From: Cinclus cinclus
Taxonomy: Eukaryota > Chordata > Aves > Passeriformes > Cinclidae
Assembly: GCF_963662255.1 (NCBI RefSeq)
Contig: NC_085050.1
Span: 23,616,631 to 23,680,630, forward strand
Reading direction: 5' to 3'
DNA length: 64,000 bases
Shown here: positions 36,601 to 51,600 of the stretch, piece after piece
How positions within the stretch are numbered: the stretch's first letter is position 1
Layout: every line of letters starts with the position of its first letter
The notes under the pieces: model-generated
Database searches by the model: none
Seen by the model: only the letters and a program-made list of their open reading frames with translations
What the model was told of the DNA's origin: nothing
Made by a program: the position numbers and the translations under genes

Positions 36601-39600
36601 TCAGTGATGCACCGTGATTTTGTTCTGACTGTAAGCTGAGGTAGTAAACTTTGAAACCATACTTGATGTACATAGATCTCTGTGCATGGATATATGTAAT
36701 CTTCGTATTTTTGTATATTCCTCCCCCCACCCCGAAGTCTTGTGACCCAATCTTTTGTTAGATAGTGTTTGTGATATTTATTCTGATGATCTAAATGGCT
36801 GTATATGTTTTTTTGAAAAGAAGGTGCTACTCAGTTTTTGCAAAGCACTCTTAGTAGGAGTTTTTTTAATCATGACTATAATAGATCAGCTGCATGGTAT
36901 TCTAAACCAGGTAAGGAAAGAAAAGAACAACTAGGGGCTTTTGCTTCTTTTGTTTTCAAGTGAAAGGGATGACTGTTTAAGGAATGCTGGTTAGTTATGG
37001 TGCAGCCTTATTTGCTGTGTAGTAAGATCAACTTCATAAATTTATAAGGCTTATTTTTCCAAGAAAGTGTCCTTGAATTGTTGTTAGCTGTAGTTCTCAG
37101 TTGTTTTTAGGGCATTAACTAATTGCCTGATTGAAACATAGTTATGTAGTCCAAGCTTCAAGAGAATCTGATCTTTAAATAATTTAGGTACTCTGTTAGG
37201 CTAGGAGTACCTCATTACTTAACACTAACCTGCTAAAAATTCTGCATTTTTAAAATATATTGCTTTCAATAAGGTCATTTTAAATTTTGTGAGTGATTAT
37301 GAATATGTAGCAAACCTCCAATGTTATAGAGTGGTAGGGCACAAAAGAGTGGATATGTTGATTTGATATGTTGGAACCATAAGATTTTTGTTCTGAAGGA
37401 TATGTTGAGACACATGAAACAAGTATGCAATATTTGTTTGAATTCTCAAGTAGTACTATTGGTTTCTAAGTAGAAATCTCACTAAAATCACTGGATTTTC
37501 TCATTTTCCAAATATTAAGATTCATTTCACTGTTGTAAATTATATTTTGTTGGTTTTTTTAATAGAATCATATAATCAAGTTTCAAAACCAGCTGAAAGA
37601 CTTGTTTTTGTTCCAGTTCCAGCTTGTTAAATAAGAGTTGTGGATTTTGGTTTGCATATTCTGTGTTTTAATGAACTAACTTTTTGGAAATGAAGACACT
37701 TCCATACCTTAAGATTAAATCCCAGTTTGGAAGCTCTGAAACATTCCGATCTATAACAGCCATAATCCATATAGAATTAATTATATTTACTAACCTAAAA
37801 TTTTGCATAAAACTTGTCCCAAGCACAAGTGCACTGTTAAAATACATTTTTAAAATTTGGGGTGCTCTCTGAAGTATGTTGAAAATTAGTGTTCTTCTGC
37901 AAGCTCCTAGGAGTTTATTGATCAATGCTATATTAAATATTTACTTTTTAAAATATTTTTTATTTCAGTGTTTTGAAAGTTTTAAATGCTGGGAATCTGG
38001 TGAATGCATTTTCTAATTGCCAAGGGTACAATGTAATATTAAGATATATTCTAATGTTATGTCAGTCAAGCTCTTTACTAAAAAGAAAAGTAGGTGCTTC
38101 CATATTTACAGTGACCTTAATTTTATTTTACAGGACAAGATACAACTAATGCAGGACAAAAGCAGTCTTCACCTAAACAGCCAATCCAAGTAAAAGGTAA
38201 AAGAAATACTTAGTGTAGTGGAATTTTAATGTTGTATGCTAGTAGTAAAAAAAAAAAAAATGTGTAGGGAAACTGTGGCTCTTCTTCAACTGTGTAAGCA
38301 AGTTATGTGAATACCATTTTAAAACACACTTGTGTGCCAGCTTTGTTTGGTACTGTTTTGGTTTGTTTGAAAATGACTCCTAAAAAATCCAACATAGCAA
38401 TATTCTTTCTAATTGCTCACTCTTCTCTGTTTGTAATTTTCATTTAAACTGCAGAGTCCATCAGGGAAAGATTGATTTGTTTTTTCATGTGTTATTGCAG
38501 TCTGTCCTCCTTGCATGTTTTTAGGCATGTCTGTTCCCCCTCTGACTTACTGTGGCTAAGCTCAATGCTTGATCTTCCCCACTCCTTGTTCTAAATCTTC
38601 CTCTGTTCTTTCTTATTACTGAGTTAATCTAATCAGTGTTGCTTCTAAATAGATTTTGACCACATGAACTGCCTAATCTGAGTTCTGTAAAATTCCTATT
38701 TATGTGTAGCAATGTGGTGGGCTTGACACTGGCTGGACACCAGGTGTCCACCCAGACTTGTCTATCACTCCCCTCCTTGTTGGATAGGGTAGAGAAAATG
38801 TAGAGTAGGCTTCTGAGTTGAGATAAGGACAGGCAGAGATCACTCACTGATTATTGTTGTGGGCAAAACAGATTGGACTTGGGGAAAATCAGTTATTTTA
38901 TTGCCAGTCAAATCAGACTACAGTACTGTGAAATAAAAACTAAATCTTAGAACACCTTCCTCTAACCCTTCACTTCATCCCAGGCCTAATCTGCTTTTCT
39001 CTACCTTCTCATCCCCAGTGGTGCAGGGGGATGTAAATTTCTTTAATGTATGCGTGCAGGGAGAAAATACGAGGTAGATAGGAGAAATTTCTGGGAAATA
39101 ATTGTGAAAATAGATATATATTTCAGTAAGAGTTTTTCCTCTCTTAATTAAAGATGTGCATGGAGAAGTGTTTATGTTAAAGAATTTATTTGTGTCTAGG
39201 AAGTGGAATTCTAATCTTAAAATGCTGCTCTGACTTAGAAATTTAACGATCCAAGTATTACTAAGTAGTACAAAGACAGTAACATTTTTAAAGGCTCACT
39301 AATCTTAAAAACGTCTGCTTTTTAAAGTGTTTTGTTTACATCATCTTTTCTTGAGCTTGTCTTTCTCTTGGAAACACCAAATCAGTTTTTTTTCTCTACA
39401 TTTAGAGTTTTATACAGTTACTTGAACTAGGAGTAGGATTGTTGAGCTAATGTACAATATATACAATGTACAATATATGATTTATGGAATTTACTTGCAT
39501 GTCTGAAAGGTGAATTATTAAGTGTTTGATAAATCCGTAAGTTTTTTTTTAGTAAGGTTAATATGATTTGGGTGTATATTTGTTTTAACTAAACGATGGG

Positions 39601-42600
39601 AATTGTTCTTGAGTCAAGATTTTCAGACTGTTCTAACCTTAGTAAATGGTGTACTGTTTTTTAGGAAATATTTAAAGTTTTTTTTCATCACCTTCACTCA
39701 GGAGCTTTGCGAGATGAATGTCATTATTCAGGGACTTGAAAAATTGTTAAAATTCAAAGTGGATGAGAGAAACCAGATTATTATGATAAATATTGATACC
39801 TGTACTGTTAGTGCATCATGGAGTGTCAAGCAATATATTTTGCTATATTTTGCAGAAATAAGTCATTGTAGAACTCTTGGAAAAAAATTCTCAAAGTCTT
39901 TAAAAGCATTATCTTTCTTTAAGTATTCTATGATTTAAGGAGTAGTTCTGCACCAGCTATGGCAATCATATCAGTCCTGTGATTTGAAATAAGTTGATGT
40001 GTGCTCTAAAGTCTTCTCACCAATAAAATCTGAGCTTTTTGTTTTGTTGAGTTCTGTAATGTTAGTTATATTACAATGTTAGTTAGTTGTGTTATATCCT
40101 TCTGAATGTAGTTAGTCTTCCAATAAGCATGTTTTTAATGCATGTTAGTGTATAGGGATTTATATTTGAGAATACAATGAAGTTATGTACATACAGACAA
40201 GGATGAAATAATAGCATAAATTTAAAATTCCATTTATAATTTTTTCTGAATATGTGTAGTATTTTTTTCCTTATGCATGAAAATCTGATAAGAGTACATC
40301 TTCCAGACATAAAATGCATTATAAATAAAGAATATATGTTTTTAATTGTTATAAATGCCCAATGTGAAGAGTACTAATTTTGAATGTAATAGTTGAGAAA
40401 AATGATGTATACAGTCTGTCTCATTTCTCTGTATGCTCTGCAAAAGTCAAAAGTCTTATCTGCAGAAAGTGGACTTAATTATTGGAAAAAATAGAAATGA
40501 GTATGTTGCTATTTCAGTAGTTAGACCAAGGATTTCCAAATGGCCATATTTGAATGCTATTTATGTCACCAAGCACCGTCTCTGACATCAAAGTTGGAGA
40601 AGTAGCTGACTGTGGCAGTAAGGTTTGAGAGCCCTGAACTATGGCTTAGTAAGTAGCATTTTTGGAGGTAAATCATTCTACCCTTACTCATTTCCACAGT
40701 GAGGAAGATACCTTCCTCTTCACTGTCAATTTTCTGTGTCATTGGCCAGCAGTGTTTTTCAGATTTCGACTAAAAGACATTACAGCATGACACTAGATGG
40801 AACTACTTTTTGAAGTTTCTGCTTGTAGTCTCTATGAGTAACTTAACTTGTGTATCTATTTTTTTTTTAAGTGAAAGCTGTCCTTAAAAAAAGAGAGTAT
40901 GGACCAAAATACACACAGAATAACTTCATCACTGGAGTCAGAGCAATAAATGAGTTTTGTCTTAAATCCAGGTATGATGGGTTTGAGTTGAGATTTAAAT
41001 TCTGAATATTTGTTCATATGTGCATGAGAAGTCATTCTGATTGCAATGATTTCGCACAACTTTTTCTAAATGCTTTTGTGGTGTACATAGTTGTAAGTGG
41101 CTGAAGTTAGTTCTTGCTTAGTTTTAAAGTGGACTAGGAGCTTGCACTTAATTTTTCAGTACTTGCTTCTTAAAGTAGTTTATTTGTGTTTATGACCTGG
41201 AGTATAGTTGAGGGGAGACACCTCCATTCCTCCTATGTTTACATAGTGGTATAGATGCCCTAACGTGTAGCTCAGCACAGGAAATTTTATCTGTTTCCCC
41301 AAGCAGCTTTGTTATCTTCAGCCTTTTGCAGCTTGTGCTGGGAGTCTAAATTTTGGGATTACATTGCTTAAATTTTCTTGTCACATGACTTCTGATTTCC
41401 GTTTAGGGAGGCCAATTCATACAGCCTCTTGTTTAGCATCTGTGCACATTATCAGTTACATACAGATCATTCATGGGATGTTTTATTATTTATTGTTTTA
41501 ATACTTTGTCTTCAGTGTGTAATATTTCACAGTGTGAAGACATGATTTGTGCTTCTGGATGTGAAAAACAGTTTTCAATAGCCTGCTAGAGATCACTTGC
41601 TTCATGTCGTCTGTCGGATCTGTTTGAAGTAGAAAACGTTACTTTTTTTGTACAATCAATTAGTAATATCAAAATTGTGCATCATCACCCACAAAGTCAA
41701 ATGAGAGCAATATGATCCTTTTGTTATAACTAAACTCTTTGTCCACTTTCCTTAGTGATTTAGACCAGCTCAGAAAAATTAAACGACGAAGTCCCCACGA
41801 TGACACTGAGACTTTCACGGTGTACCTGAGATCGGATGTAGAGGCAAAGTAAGAACATTTTAAAAGGATGATATGAGAGAGAGAAAAGAGTTTTAAAAGT
41901 CAGGTTTGCAATATGAAGGGGCTATAATGTTTTCCATTTTCTATCTGAGCACATTTTATGTCCTGATCATTATAATTACATTGGGTATATAAAATTGGAC
42001 AGTATGGTTTTATGCCTGAGAGGAAAGTTGCATGAGTAGAAACATTTTTAATTTACTTTTACTTCATGCAGGTCTCTTGAAGTTTGGGGTAGTCCAGAGG
42101 CTCTTGCCAGAGAAAGAAAGCGACGTAAAGAGGCGGAGATCAAGTACAGAGAAAGTGAGTATATAATTCTCAAATATCTTGAAATGTAGCAAGAAAGTAG
42201 GATTGTTAGAAATCTACAAGATAGTATTACTTTATTGAAAACATGTAAATTTGGAACTACCAATTTCTGACTAGGTTTTATGGCATAATCTTAGGGTACA
42301 ATGTTGCTATCTTTGCAGATATAGTCTGTTACTATCTTGCAATCTATCATTTTTGTGATACAGCAAGAACATACATTCAGTGGAGATCTATAGTCATGCT
42401 CTTGGGGGTGGCTTTCAATTTTTAGATGATAATTTACGTTTTCAATGCTTTTGCATTTTTTTAATGGAGAATTTTGAAAAGAGTTAAAAGTGATCCATAT
42501 CTTTATACCATGCTCCTACTCATTAATTTTTTTCCTCTGAAAAGAATTCAGCTTGCCTTTGTGTTTCAGAAGGGGAGAATATACCCCCAAATCATATTTT

Positions 42601-45600
42601 TTTGTGTAATATTATTTTTGTTATCCTTGCTGGTATTATCATTAAGATGTACAGCCAAATCAGTAGTTTGTAATGTATGTGGATCTGACTAGTCAGTTAA
42701 AATCATGCAAGAGGCAATACTACTTCAAGATACTTAGTCCAGTTGTGTATCTTAAAGTGAGAGGTAATTTTTATTTTTTTGAAGCAGCTGTGTCACTAGA
42801 ACACCCTTCTGTCAAAAAATGCTAGAACTGCAGGCATCTGTTAAGGTATCTTTAGGTGTACTGTAAGTGCTGTCAGGAGCCTCAAAATTTTTATTGACCT
42901 GAAGAATAATTTTTGGGTGTAAATAAAATGCCTGGATTTGTAAATGTGTACTTTGAGTTTTTCCCTCTGTGTGTTATCATTTGTTGGTAGAAATGGTGAC
43001 AATGTATAGGATCATAAGAGATTGTATTTGGCATTTTGCATAAGTATATGCACATTTTGCACATGTGTTTCTGATTAACAACATCAAGAGAAGAATTCTT
43101 TCACAGATAGATCATCTAGCTCTTATTAGGAGTTGGCTGCTGCATAAAAAACCCACTTCAATTCCTGAAACTACTGGTCAGTAGTAAATATTCATGATGC
43201 AAATTTTGTACTGCAGATCTGTTTAGAAACCAAAGGCTGTTGTGGGAATACAAGGAGTTCTTTGGAAATACTAAGGTAAAGACATTTTTAAGTGTTCTGC
43301 TAGAAAAGTGTTGTGAAATGTGTTTGGATGCCTTTTGAAGGAAAATTTGGGTAACTGAATATTACTGGAAGATTTTTTTGCAATGTAATATACCAGGTCT
43401 ATATCTGATTGCTATGCAGTAGTAAATGTTACCATGACAGCTTGAATGGGTTCCTACAGTGACAGTTCCTACAGTAAGAGGGGTTTTTTTCAGTTGCCTT
43501 CTTACCAGAATTGCAGCTCTAGTCATGATTTCAAGTATAACCCATTATTGTGTATTGTGAATATATTATTAATTAAAAAAAAAATCTAAGTAAGTTTCTT
43601 CAAGGAAAAAGACCCCAGAAGAGGAATGCTTTTGTATATGTACTGCTGGTTTTTCCTCTTTGCTTAAGCAGACGCTCACCCTAGATCCAGGTGCTTGGGT
43701 ATATAGAATGATTCCTTAGCAGGCTCTGGGCCTTATGACTGCAGTGTCCTCTGCTGGAGACTCCACTGGATGTTTCTTTTTAATAGCCAACCATTTGTAG
43801 AAATACATAAAACCCAACTGCAGTTTGGCTGAACATTCAGTAGTAAATTATTTGCCTTTAAGAACTTTTACAATACAGGGCAGTGCAAAGTCTTTTATTT
43901 AATAATTTGTATGGTAGGTGTCTTGTGACATTGAGATTGAGTTATTAAATAATCTGTTATTTCTTTATGTAGCCACGCTCCAGTACAGCAGCTATGTTTT
44001 TCAAGGGACCAGGGAAGGTGGTAATGGTAGCTATTTGCATGTAAGTAAAAAAGAAAAAAAAAAGTTTATGTAAGCTAATTTATTTATATTATCCTGGAAA
44101 TAGGTACATTGTGTGTATTTAAGATAAAGATACCTGTGTGTGTAACTAAAGTTAATGGATTTATCTGTGTATTGTTGATAGGAGAGAGTTTATGTGAACA
44201 CATTGATCAATACATAGGTGTCAGGTATTGCACATATCTCTGATGAGAGAAGAACAATTTTTTTGGAGATGATCAGACTATACAATTTCTTAAAGTAGCA
44301 ACAAAAATTTTGAAGGACCTGAAAAAGCAGTTATTTTAAGTTGTCCCTTTTTCTTGCTCCTTCTTGAGATGAAGCTTTTTATGCATTTTAAGGAATCTTC
44401 TATATAATCAACAGAAAAGAATTTACTTTTCTCTTTGTACTGTTATCTCTTTTCTAAGTGAAAATGGGATGTTTTTGGGGATTTTTACCTTTCACATGTT
44501 TTACAAGTTTGAATTAAACAAGTTAATGATCCTGATGTAAAAAGCAAATGATCACAGAGACTATCTGACATGAAATAGGAGGAAGTGTGTTAAGTTTTTT
44601 CCATGAAATGAAGGCTAAAACTTCTTTGTTTTGAATACATTTTCTTTTATAAAGGCTGTTTATTTTTAAGACACTGTTGATATAGCTGAGCATAATAGAA
44701 AGGGGAAAATACTTTTTTTTGGCCCAGGAAACAAAAACTTTTGGAGCAGGAAGTAACTCTGAGCTTCTGCAAAACCATATTCTTTTATTTGGGGAAGAAA
44801 AATACAAGGTCTTTTGGCTGAAAGCCTGCCTCTTTATTGAGTATTTTACTACTAACTGTTCAGAGCCTTCCAAATTTAAAACATGTAAGAATTTTTAGCA
44901 TGGATATTTCTAGTGGAAATAAAAGGACTGGGGGTGTTGTCATTTTTCCTCCTTCTGTTTCTTACACTCCTACAGAGAAAGCAGGCCTTTCCTCCTGCTT
45001 TGTAGATAGAGCATTGCTGTAAACATTGCATTCTTTTCATAAATACCTTTTGATTATTGGGTGTTTTTATATACATGAATGCCTGGCAGCTGGGCCAGGA
45101 GGTTTGTAGAGACAGTTATGGTGCTCAGTCTTCTTTTTGTGGGGCTGTTTCAGAAGTTCAAACTACTCTTGGAACTCAAATATCTGATGACTTTTCAGAG
45201 ATTAAAGTCAAGGCCACCATCAGTGCTCCTTTGTGGTCTTTTTAATGGCTTTTGGCTGTGTGTCAAGAAGGATCAATCTGTCTTAACTTTTCCGGTTCAA
45301 ATTATTTGTTCGACTTTTAACAAACTTCTGGCTTCCCCTGTTAGGATGAAATGTGGTTCTGTCAAAAGCAGAGTTGTTCTTTGGATTTGTGTATGAGGGT
45401 ATAGACCAGCTGCACTGGAACACTCTGTGTTAATAGCTTTGGTTTGTGTTCTGTTAAGATTTCCTACTTTCAGGTCCATGCAGATCGAAATAAGGTAGCT
45501 AAATTAGTCAGTTCAGTCCAGTACAATGGAGGTGTGACACTTTCTGAAGTGGTGGTTGCTGATGTGAAATACAACTTTGTTTCCAACCAAATGAGAGCAT

Positions 45601-48600
45601 TTTAGCTGCCTTCTCAGAATCTGCTGGGTTTGCTTCTCTAACTTGAATATAATTTCTGTCACATGTTAAAATATACCACTACAAGATGTTGTTAATGGTT
45701 TCTTATAACTATTTAGATACTTTAAAAAATGGCAGTAAATGAAATACATGTTAAAAAAGATAGAGGAGGTTGTTATAATTCTCTAGTCTGATTTTCTGTG
45801 CAGTATATTTGTAACAATTAACCTACTGATTCTGATAATGTTTGAAGTGGGACTTGGACTTTGGTGTTAATAGTTACCTTTGTGCAACATAAGACAATGT
45901 GTACTCCAATAAACCTGTAGCTGTAAAAATGTCTTCACAATTCACACTGAACATCTTAATGGAGAAGTTCCATAGATAATTTTACAGTGTGATGTAGTGA
46001 CAGCCTTGTCTTCCTGTCTGTTGTCTCACATTTGTATCCATCTGAGAATGGCTGAGACTGAGGATGAAGTAGGGAACCTTGCACTGTAGTATTGGGGAGG
46101 ATGTGTAGGAAGCAAAAGATTGAAAAGAAGTTGCTAAGACTTGTATTCTCCTGCTGGTAGAAAACTGCTTCTGAATAGTGAGTGTTATGGTAGTTTTCAG
46201 GAAATGTAACTTATTTAGGACTGGTTAGAAGTTAATGATTTCTGAAAAATAAATTGTGTATCTTTATCCAGTTTAGCTTAAAGGACTTTCTTTCACAGTA
46301 ACCGTGCAGAACATCTCTATGAATTGTCTGTCTGTACAGCTCTAATTATTAAACTGGTATTTGAGTTTACCCTTTTCTGGCAGATAGTGTATGATGGTAC
46401 AGCACTTCTGGTTTTGCTGAAAATATTAAACATCAAATATTCTGTTATTTTTTCTCTTTGTTTTCAGAAATGGGTTGAATTTTTTCTTTAAGCTACTTGC
46501 TTGGGTTTACACGGGTTCTGCAAGTATGTTTTCAGAAGCCATACATTCTTTAGCAGACACATGTAACCAGGTGAGTATTTTTTTCCATTCTGCTGAAGTT
46601 AGTACTTGTAGTAAAACTGGGAATAAAAACAGATACTTACAGTAGTTGTAGTGTACTTTAATTAAAAAAATAGGATGCTTCTTCATTTCTGTTAGTGTAA
46701 AAAATGAGAAGTCAGAACGTAGATTTTGAAGTTTTTTAGAAATAAGTTGGGTGAGGGGAGTTGCAGTAAGAGCTGTACTCATCTACTTCATGGATCAGCA
46801 ATGGTACTTGAAACTAAAATGATTTTGGTTAATATTTTGGTTAAATGTTAACTTGAAATGCTTCTCCTGTCACGTATTTTAGTATGATGATAGACTTTGT
46901 TACTTATTCATCTCTAGGTAGAATAATGATGAGAAATTGAGTATTTTGTTATCTTTCTATTCCTAGATTACCTATCGGCCTCTCACAGCACAGGTCGTAA
47001 TAGTATAGAAGTGGAGTGGCAGGCTCAGAATTGGACATATAGTATTAATATGCAGGGGTAAAATTAATGTTGTATTTTCCACTGTTTTCTATAGTGTGGT
47101 TGAAGCATATGTTACGAGACCTTGAAATGACATTGCAAGGCTTTGGGGAAGGGAAAAACAACCCTTAAATAAAGGGCTGAAGGAAAGGATCCTGCAGCTC
47201 AAGGAAGAGGAGTCCTTGGGTAGCTTGTAATTCATAAAATTCAACAATCTGCAATATGCTCCTCCAAATCTGAGCTCTCTGTGGAACCTTAGAGCAGACT
47301 GGATATCTTGAAAAGTTTGTTAACATAGTTTTGGCAAACTTTTTGCTTGAGTTGGACCCATTATGCTTCTCTGTCCAGACAGGCTGAGCTGACAACTCAC
47401 ATTTTGTTTGATGGTTTCACACAACCTTTCAGCTGTTCCAGATGTAAAGTGAAGACAGGGGTGCTCCTAATTCAACTGATAACACTTGCATTTATGGGGA
47501 GGCCAGCCTTAAAGTGGGAATTTTCACTTGGCCAAGTGTGTCGATGTATAGGTGAACCAAATTTGATAGTAGTATTATAAATATTGAAGAGCTGTTCTGT
47601 TTCTTAAATATCAAAGTTGAATATTCCACTGAAATGTGAAGGGTTTGTTTCATTTTTTCAGATAATTGAGTGTGTGGTTTTAGGAAAAACACAGGAGAAA
47701 CCTTGCTACCTCAAAGCAGCTTCCTGTGGCTTAGACTGAAGTACCTGCATTTTAATACTTGTTACTATGTTTCATTATCCATAGTGTAGCAAAACGCATG
47801 CTTTGCAAAATTCAGGTCTAGATTTATAAATTACTGCATCAACAACTTAATACATGCCTAATTAAATGTATCCCAAATAGGCAATTTAGATAGCAAGAGG
47901 TTATTTCTTCCTTCAAAATATGCTGAAAAGTTATGATTCAAAATATGCAGTGTTAAGTTACTGCTTTAAATGTTGTCATCACCATACTACACCAGTCTTA
48001 GTATAACTTCTCTTCAGAGAGGGATTTATTTAAATAGCTTTGTTCTCTAAGCAACTTCATTCCTTCACACTGAAGCACAGCAACAACAGATGTGATTGCA
48101 TGTAATGTTCATTTTCAGTTGCAATTCTAAAATTATAATTAACAGTAATTATATATACACACCATATAATTGCATATGTATTATGTATGTAGGTATAACT
48201 AACAATTTTTTGGGAGTGGTAGATTTAGATGACAAATTTTGAGGATTATATTCCAGCTTTAAAAAAATATCAGGAGGAAAGCATATATGCAGTTCAACAA
48301 ATGCCACGTGCTTTTACCTTTCAAGTTCAGTTGGTAAGAATGTTTCTAATTTTTTTTTAACCTCTTGTCTTAAATAGGCATTGCTAGCTTTGGGCATCAG
48401 TCAGTCTGCAAGGACACCTGACCCTAGTCATCCGTAAGCTTTTTGAGTAAATAAAGATTTTGTAACTATATATAGGAGTAAAATCAGTTCTTGTTTGTGC
48501 ATTACCTTGTTCTTTTTAAATTGCTTGTTTGTATAATTTCTGAAATGTATTGTTTTTGTTTTACAACAGATAAAATAAGAAAAGGATTTTCTTACAAGCT

Positions 48601-51600
48601 CCAGGAGTTGTAGTTTCAGTGGCTTGGTGCATGTGTTGAGGTTTTTTTTTTGGTTTTTTTTTGTTTTTTTTTTTTGTGGAACACTTTTGCTATGTTTTAT
48701 TTTAATTGATGTTATTTCTCTAAGTTGTTCTGGGCTCTTCTGCCTCTTCCAGCTAATAGATCTACTTTCTAAACACTGTTAAAGTGAAACACAGGATTTA
48801 TTTAAAAATAAAAATTACTCTTTCTTTTTTCAACAAAGTGCTTTTATACAAGCTAGTTACTTGTACCATAAGGAGTTATGTTTGACATGAACTGCTCTTT
48901 GTTTGTGTCTAGTAACAGGGATATTACTTGATGAGTTCTTACAAGTTTGTGAAATATGTAACCTATATCCATAATATATGACACATATATAAGAAATATC
49001 CATGATATTTTCTTAGTGTCAACCTGCTTTATTCCTTATATGTTTGGACAAGTCATTCATTCTTTAAGCACTAGTTCAAAAATACATCTAATTTATGGAA
49101 TAAATTATGCTTTTTTTCATTAACAACATAATTAAAATTTTAAAAATTTAATCCTAAATTTGTGCAAATATTCATCATATCTTTTTTTCTCTCTCTCTTC
49201 TACAAAAGAAGTGCACTGTTTGTAGATGGAGTTAAAACCAAAAAAAAAAGAATAAACACCAACTTCTAATATTGCTTTAGTTCCTCCACTTAAAACTGCA
49301 AGTGTTCAGTGTCTGTAGTTAGCTGAGAGATGTATACATTTTATTCCATTTAAATTAGCTTTATGAATTATGTAGACTGGTTGCTCACAAAACTAGAGTC
49401 CTCATTTAGAGGCAGCATTTCACTGAAATCTGGAAGTGACACAAATGTTTATTTGGTGTTTTTTTCAGTTGTAAAATAAAATCCTCAGTCACAGTACAAG
49501 AGCTAGTGCAGCTGTTTAAGAACAAGTTAGAGAAATATTTATGCTTGATGTCTTTGCATGTATCCTTTTTAGGTATCCTTTTTCAAGGAGGTTTTTTTTT
49601 CCCCCTTGGATTAGATTGGATTTAGCAGCTTTGTCTTAAATAGATGCCAAATCATACGATGATAATTTAGGACAAGTAAAAATTAATGGCAAATTTTGAG
49701 ATGTTGGTAGAGATGTAGAATATTATATTCCTAAAATAATTTTATTTCCTTTCTTCCAGGTATGGTTTCACAAATATGCGCTATATTGCCTCCCTGATTA
49801 GTGGAGTAGGCATTTTCATGATGGGTGCAGGACTTTCTTGGTATCATGGGATCATAGGTTTACTCCACCCTCATCCTGTAGAATCACTTCTCTGGGTAAG
49901 CTAATCTTGTTTGGTATTGTATGTAACACCAGTACCTTAATAAAAAATAGTGGCATAGTCTGAAATTCACTTCCTGAGTCGGTTTGAATCCCAACACAAT
50001 TAATTCAGACCATTCTAAATGAAAATGTGTTCTAAGGAAAAAAAATCTTTATAGTTGATCTTGCAGCATAATGAGCTGTTCTCTATACCCTGCATCTTTC
50101 TTTCATATCCTCCCCTCCAAGAGGTCCTCCTTTCCTGTTTGGAATATGTTGCATGATTCAGTTATTGGTTTCCTTCTGTTTAGGGGTAATTACATGGCAC
50201 AGTGGTATAATGTGGAATGCTGTGTTTGGATAGCCTGTAGTGAAGAGATCTGTAGAAATATATATATAATATAATGTAATGTTGTGTCATACCCAATTCT
50301 TTTTTTTTTTTCATACAGGCATACTGCATTTTAGCAGGGTCATTGGTATCTGAAGGAGGTATGCAATTTCAGGTTTCTATTTAAGTATTTGTACTCTCTT
50401 AAGATGACAATGCCAGTAATTACAGTAATAATCAATCCTTGCCTACACAGTGAAGTTTTGAGCTCTGTTGCAATTACTTGTAAACAAACAAAAAGAAACA
50501 TGTGAAACTTTTATATATATTTCTTTTATATATTTAGTCATGGATTGCCTTTTTAGTATTAAACTATCCATGAGTATAACTCTTCTGATTTGTATGGGAG
50601 GCACGCTTGTCGAAAAGAAAGCAACTATATTTTATTCAAAGTACCAATAATCAGAGCTTTCTTGATGATCTGTTGCTATGATGTTATAAGGAAAAGTTCA
50701 CTTTTCAAAATGGAAACAGGTCCTTTTGCCTATAGCAGTTTTCAGCAACAACTTTGTTGTTTCAGCTACCCTGCTTGTTGCTATTAATGAAATTCGGAGG
50801 AGTGCTCGAGCCAAGGGTCTTTCATTTTATCAATATGGTATGTATCATTATAGCAGTGAAGTATGTGGTTATTTAAAACACAGTCTGTTCACTAGTGTTT
50901 GCATAATGATAGAAACCATTTTCTGTTTTCCCTTTTCCCTTTATTGATCTGTTTTCTATCCTACTAAGAAATAATATTTTACAAATTAGGTGAGAACTGT
51001 GTACTTAAGAGTGCTACTTAAATACTTGGCTGAGTGCATGTATTTTTGAGGATAAATGCCCCGTTTAATTTTTCTAATATTTTTGAGAAGCTTCCATAAT
51101 ATGACTTGTTCTGTGTATGTGTAACTACTTTTGGAAGTGTGAGCATATGCAAAAAATCAGTTTACACTTATATAATTGCATGAATTGTTCATTTAATTTT
51201 TTTCTTTTAAATTCTTCTAAATAAATTGCTGTTGTTAGTACAGTTTGTCATATGCATAATATAGTAGAGCTAAGCTTTCAGAGTAACTTTTTTTTTTGTT
51301 GTATGAGCAGTTGTGCAGAGTCGTGATCCTAGTACCAACGTGGTGTTACTGGAGGATGCTGCAGCAGTTCTGAGCGTGGCTGTAGCTGCTACCTGTATGG
51401 GTCTGACTTCTGTAACAGGTAAAATTCTGCACAGGGGCAGGCAGAATGTGGATTTTTTCCCTGTGCATGATATGAACAAAGAACATTTAGTTTATATTGG
51501 TTGACTTAAATATGTCTCTGCTCTTCATTTCTGATACTTGTACTTTCTAATCAGATTTTTGAGCCGTTTTGTCATATACAAACCGAATTACTTTTTTGCT

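Noticed and set aside
39452..39480. Short duplicated 'tgtacaatata' motif
   Set aside because: Low-complexity AT sequence, too short to call a meaningful repeat.
45079..45396. 105-codon frame in SLC30A9 intron 8
   Set aside because: No family resemblance and no suitable splice sites joining it to the SLC30A9 frame. The exon 8 to exon 9 junction is already in phase.
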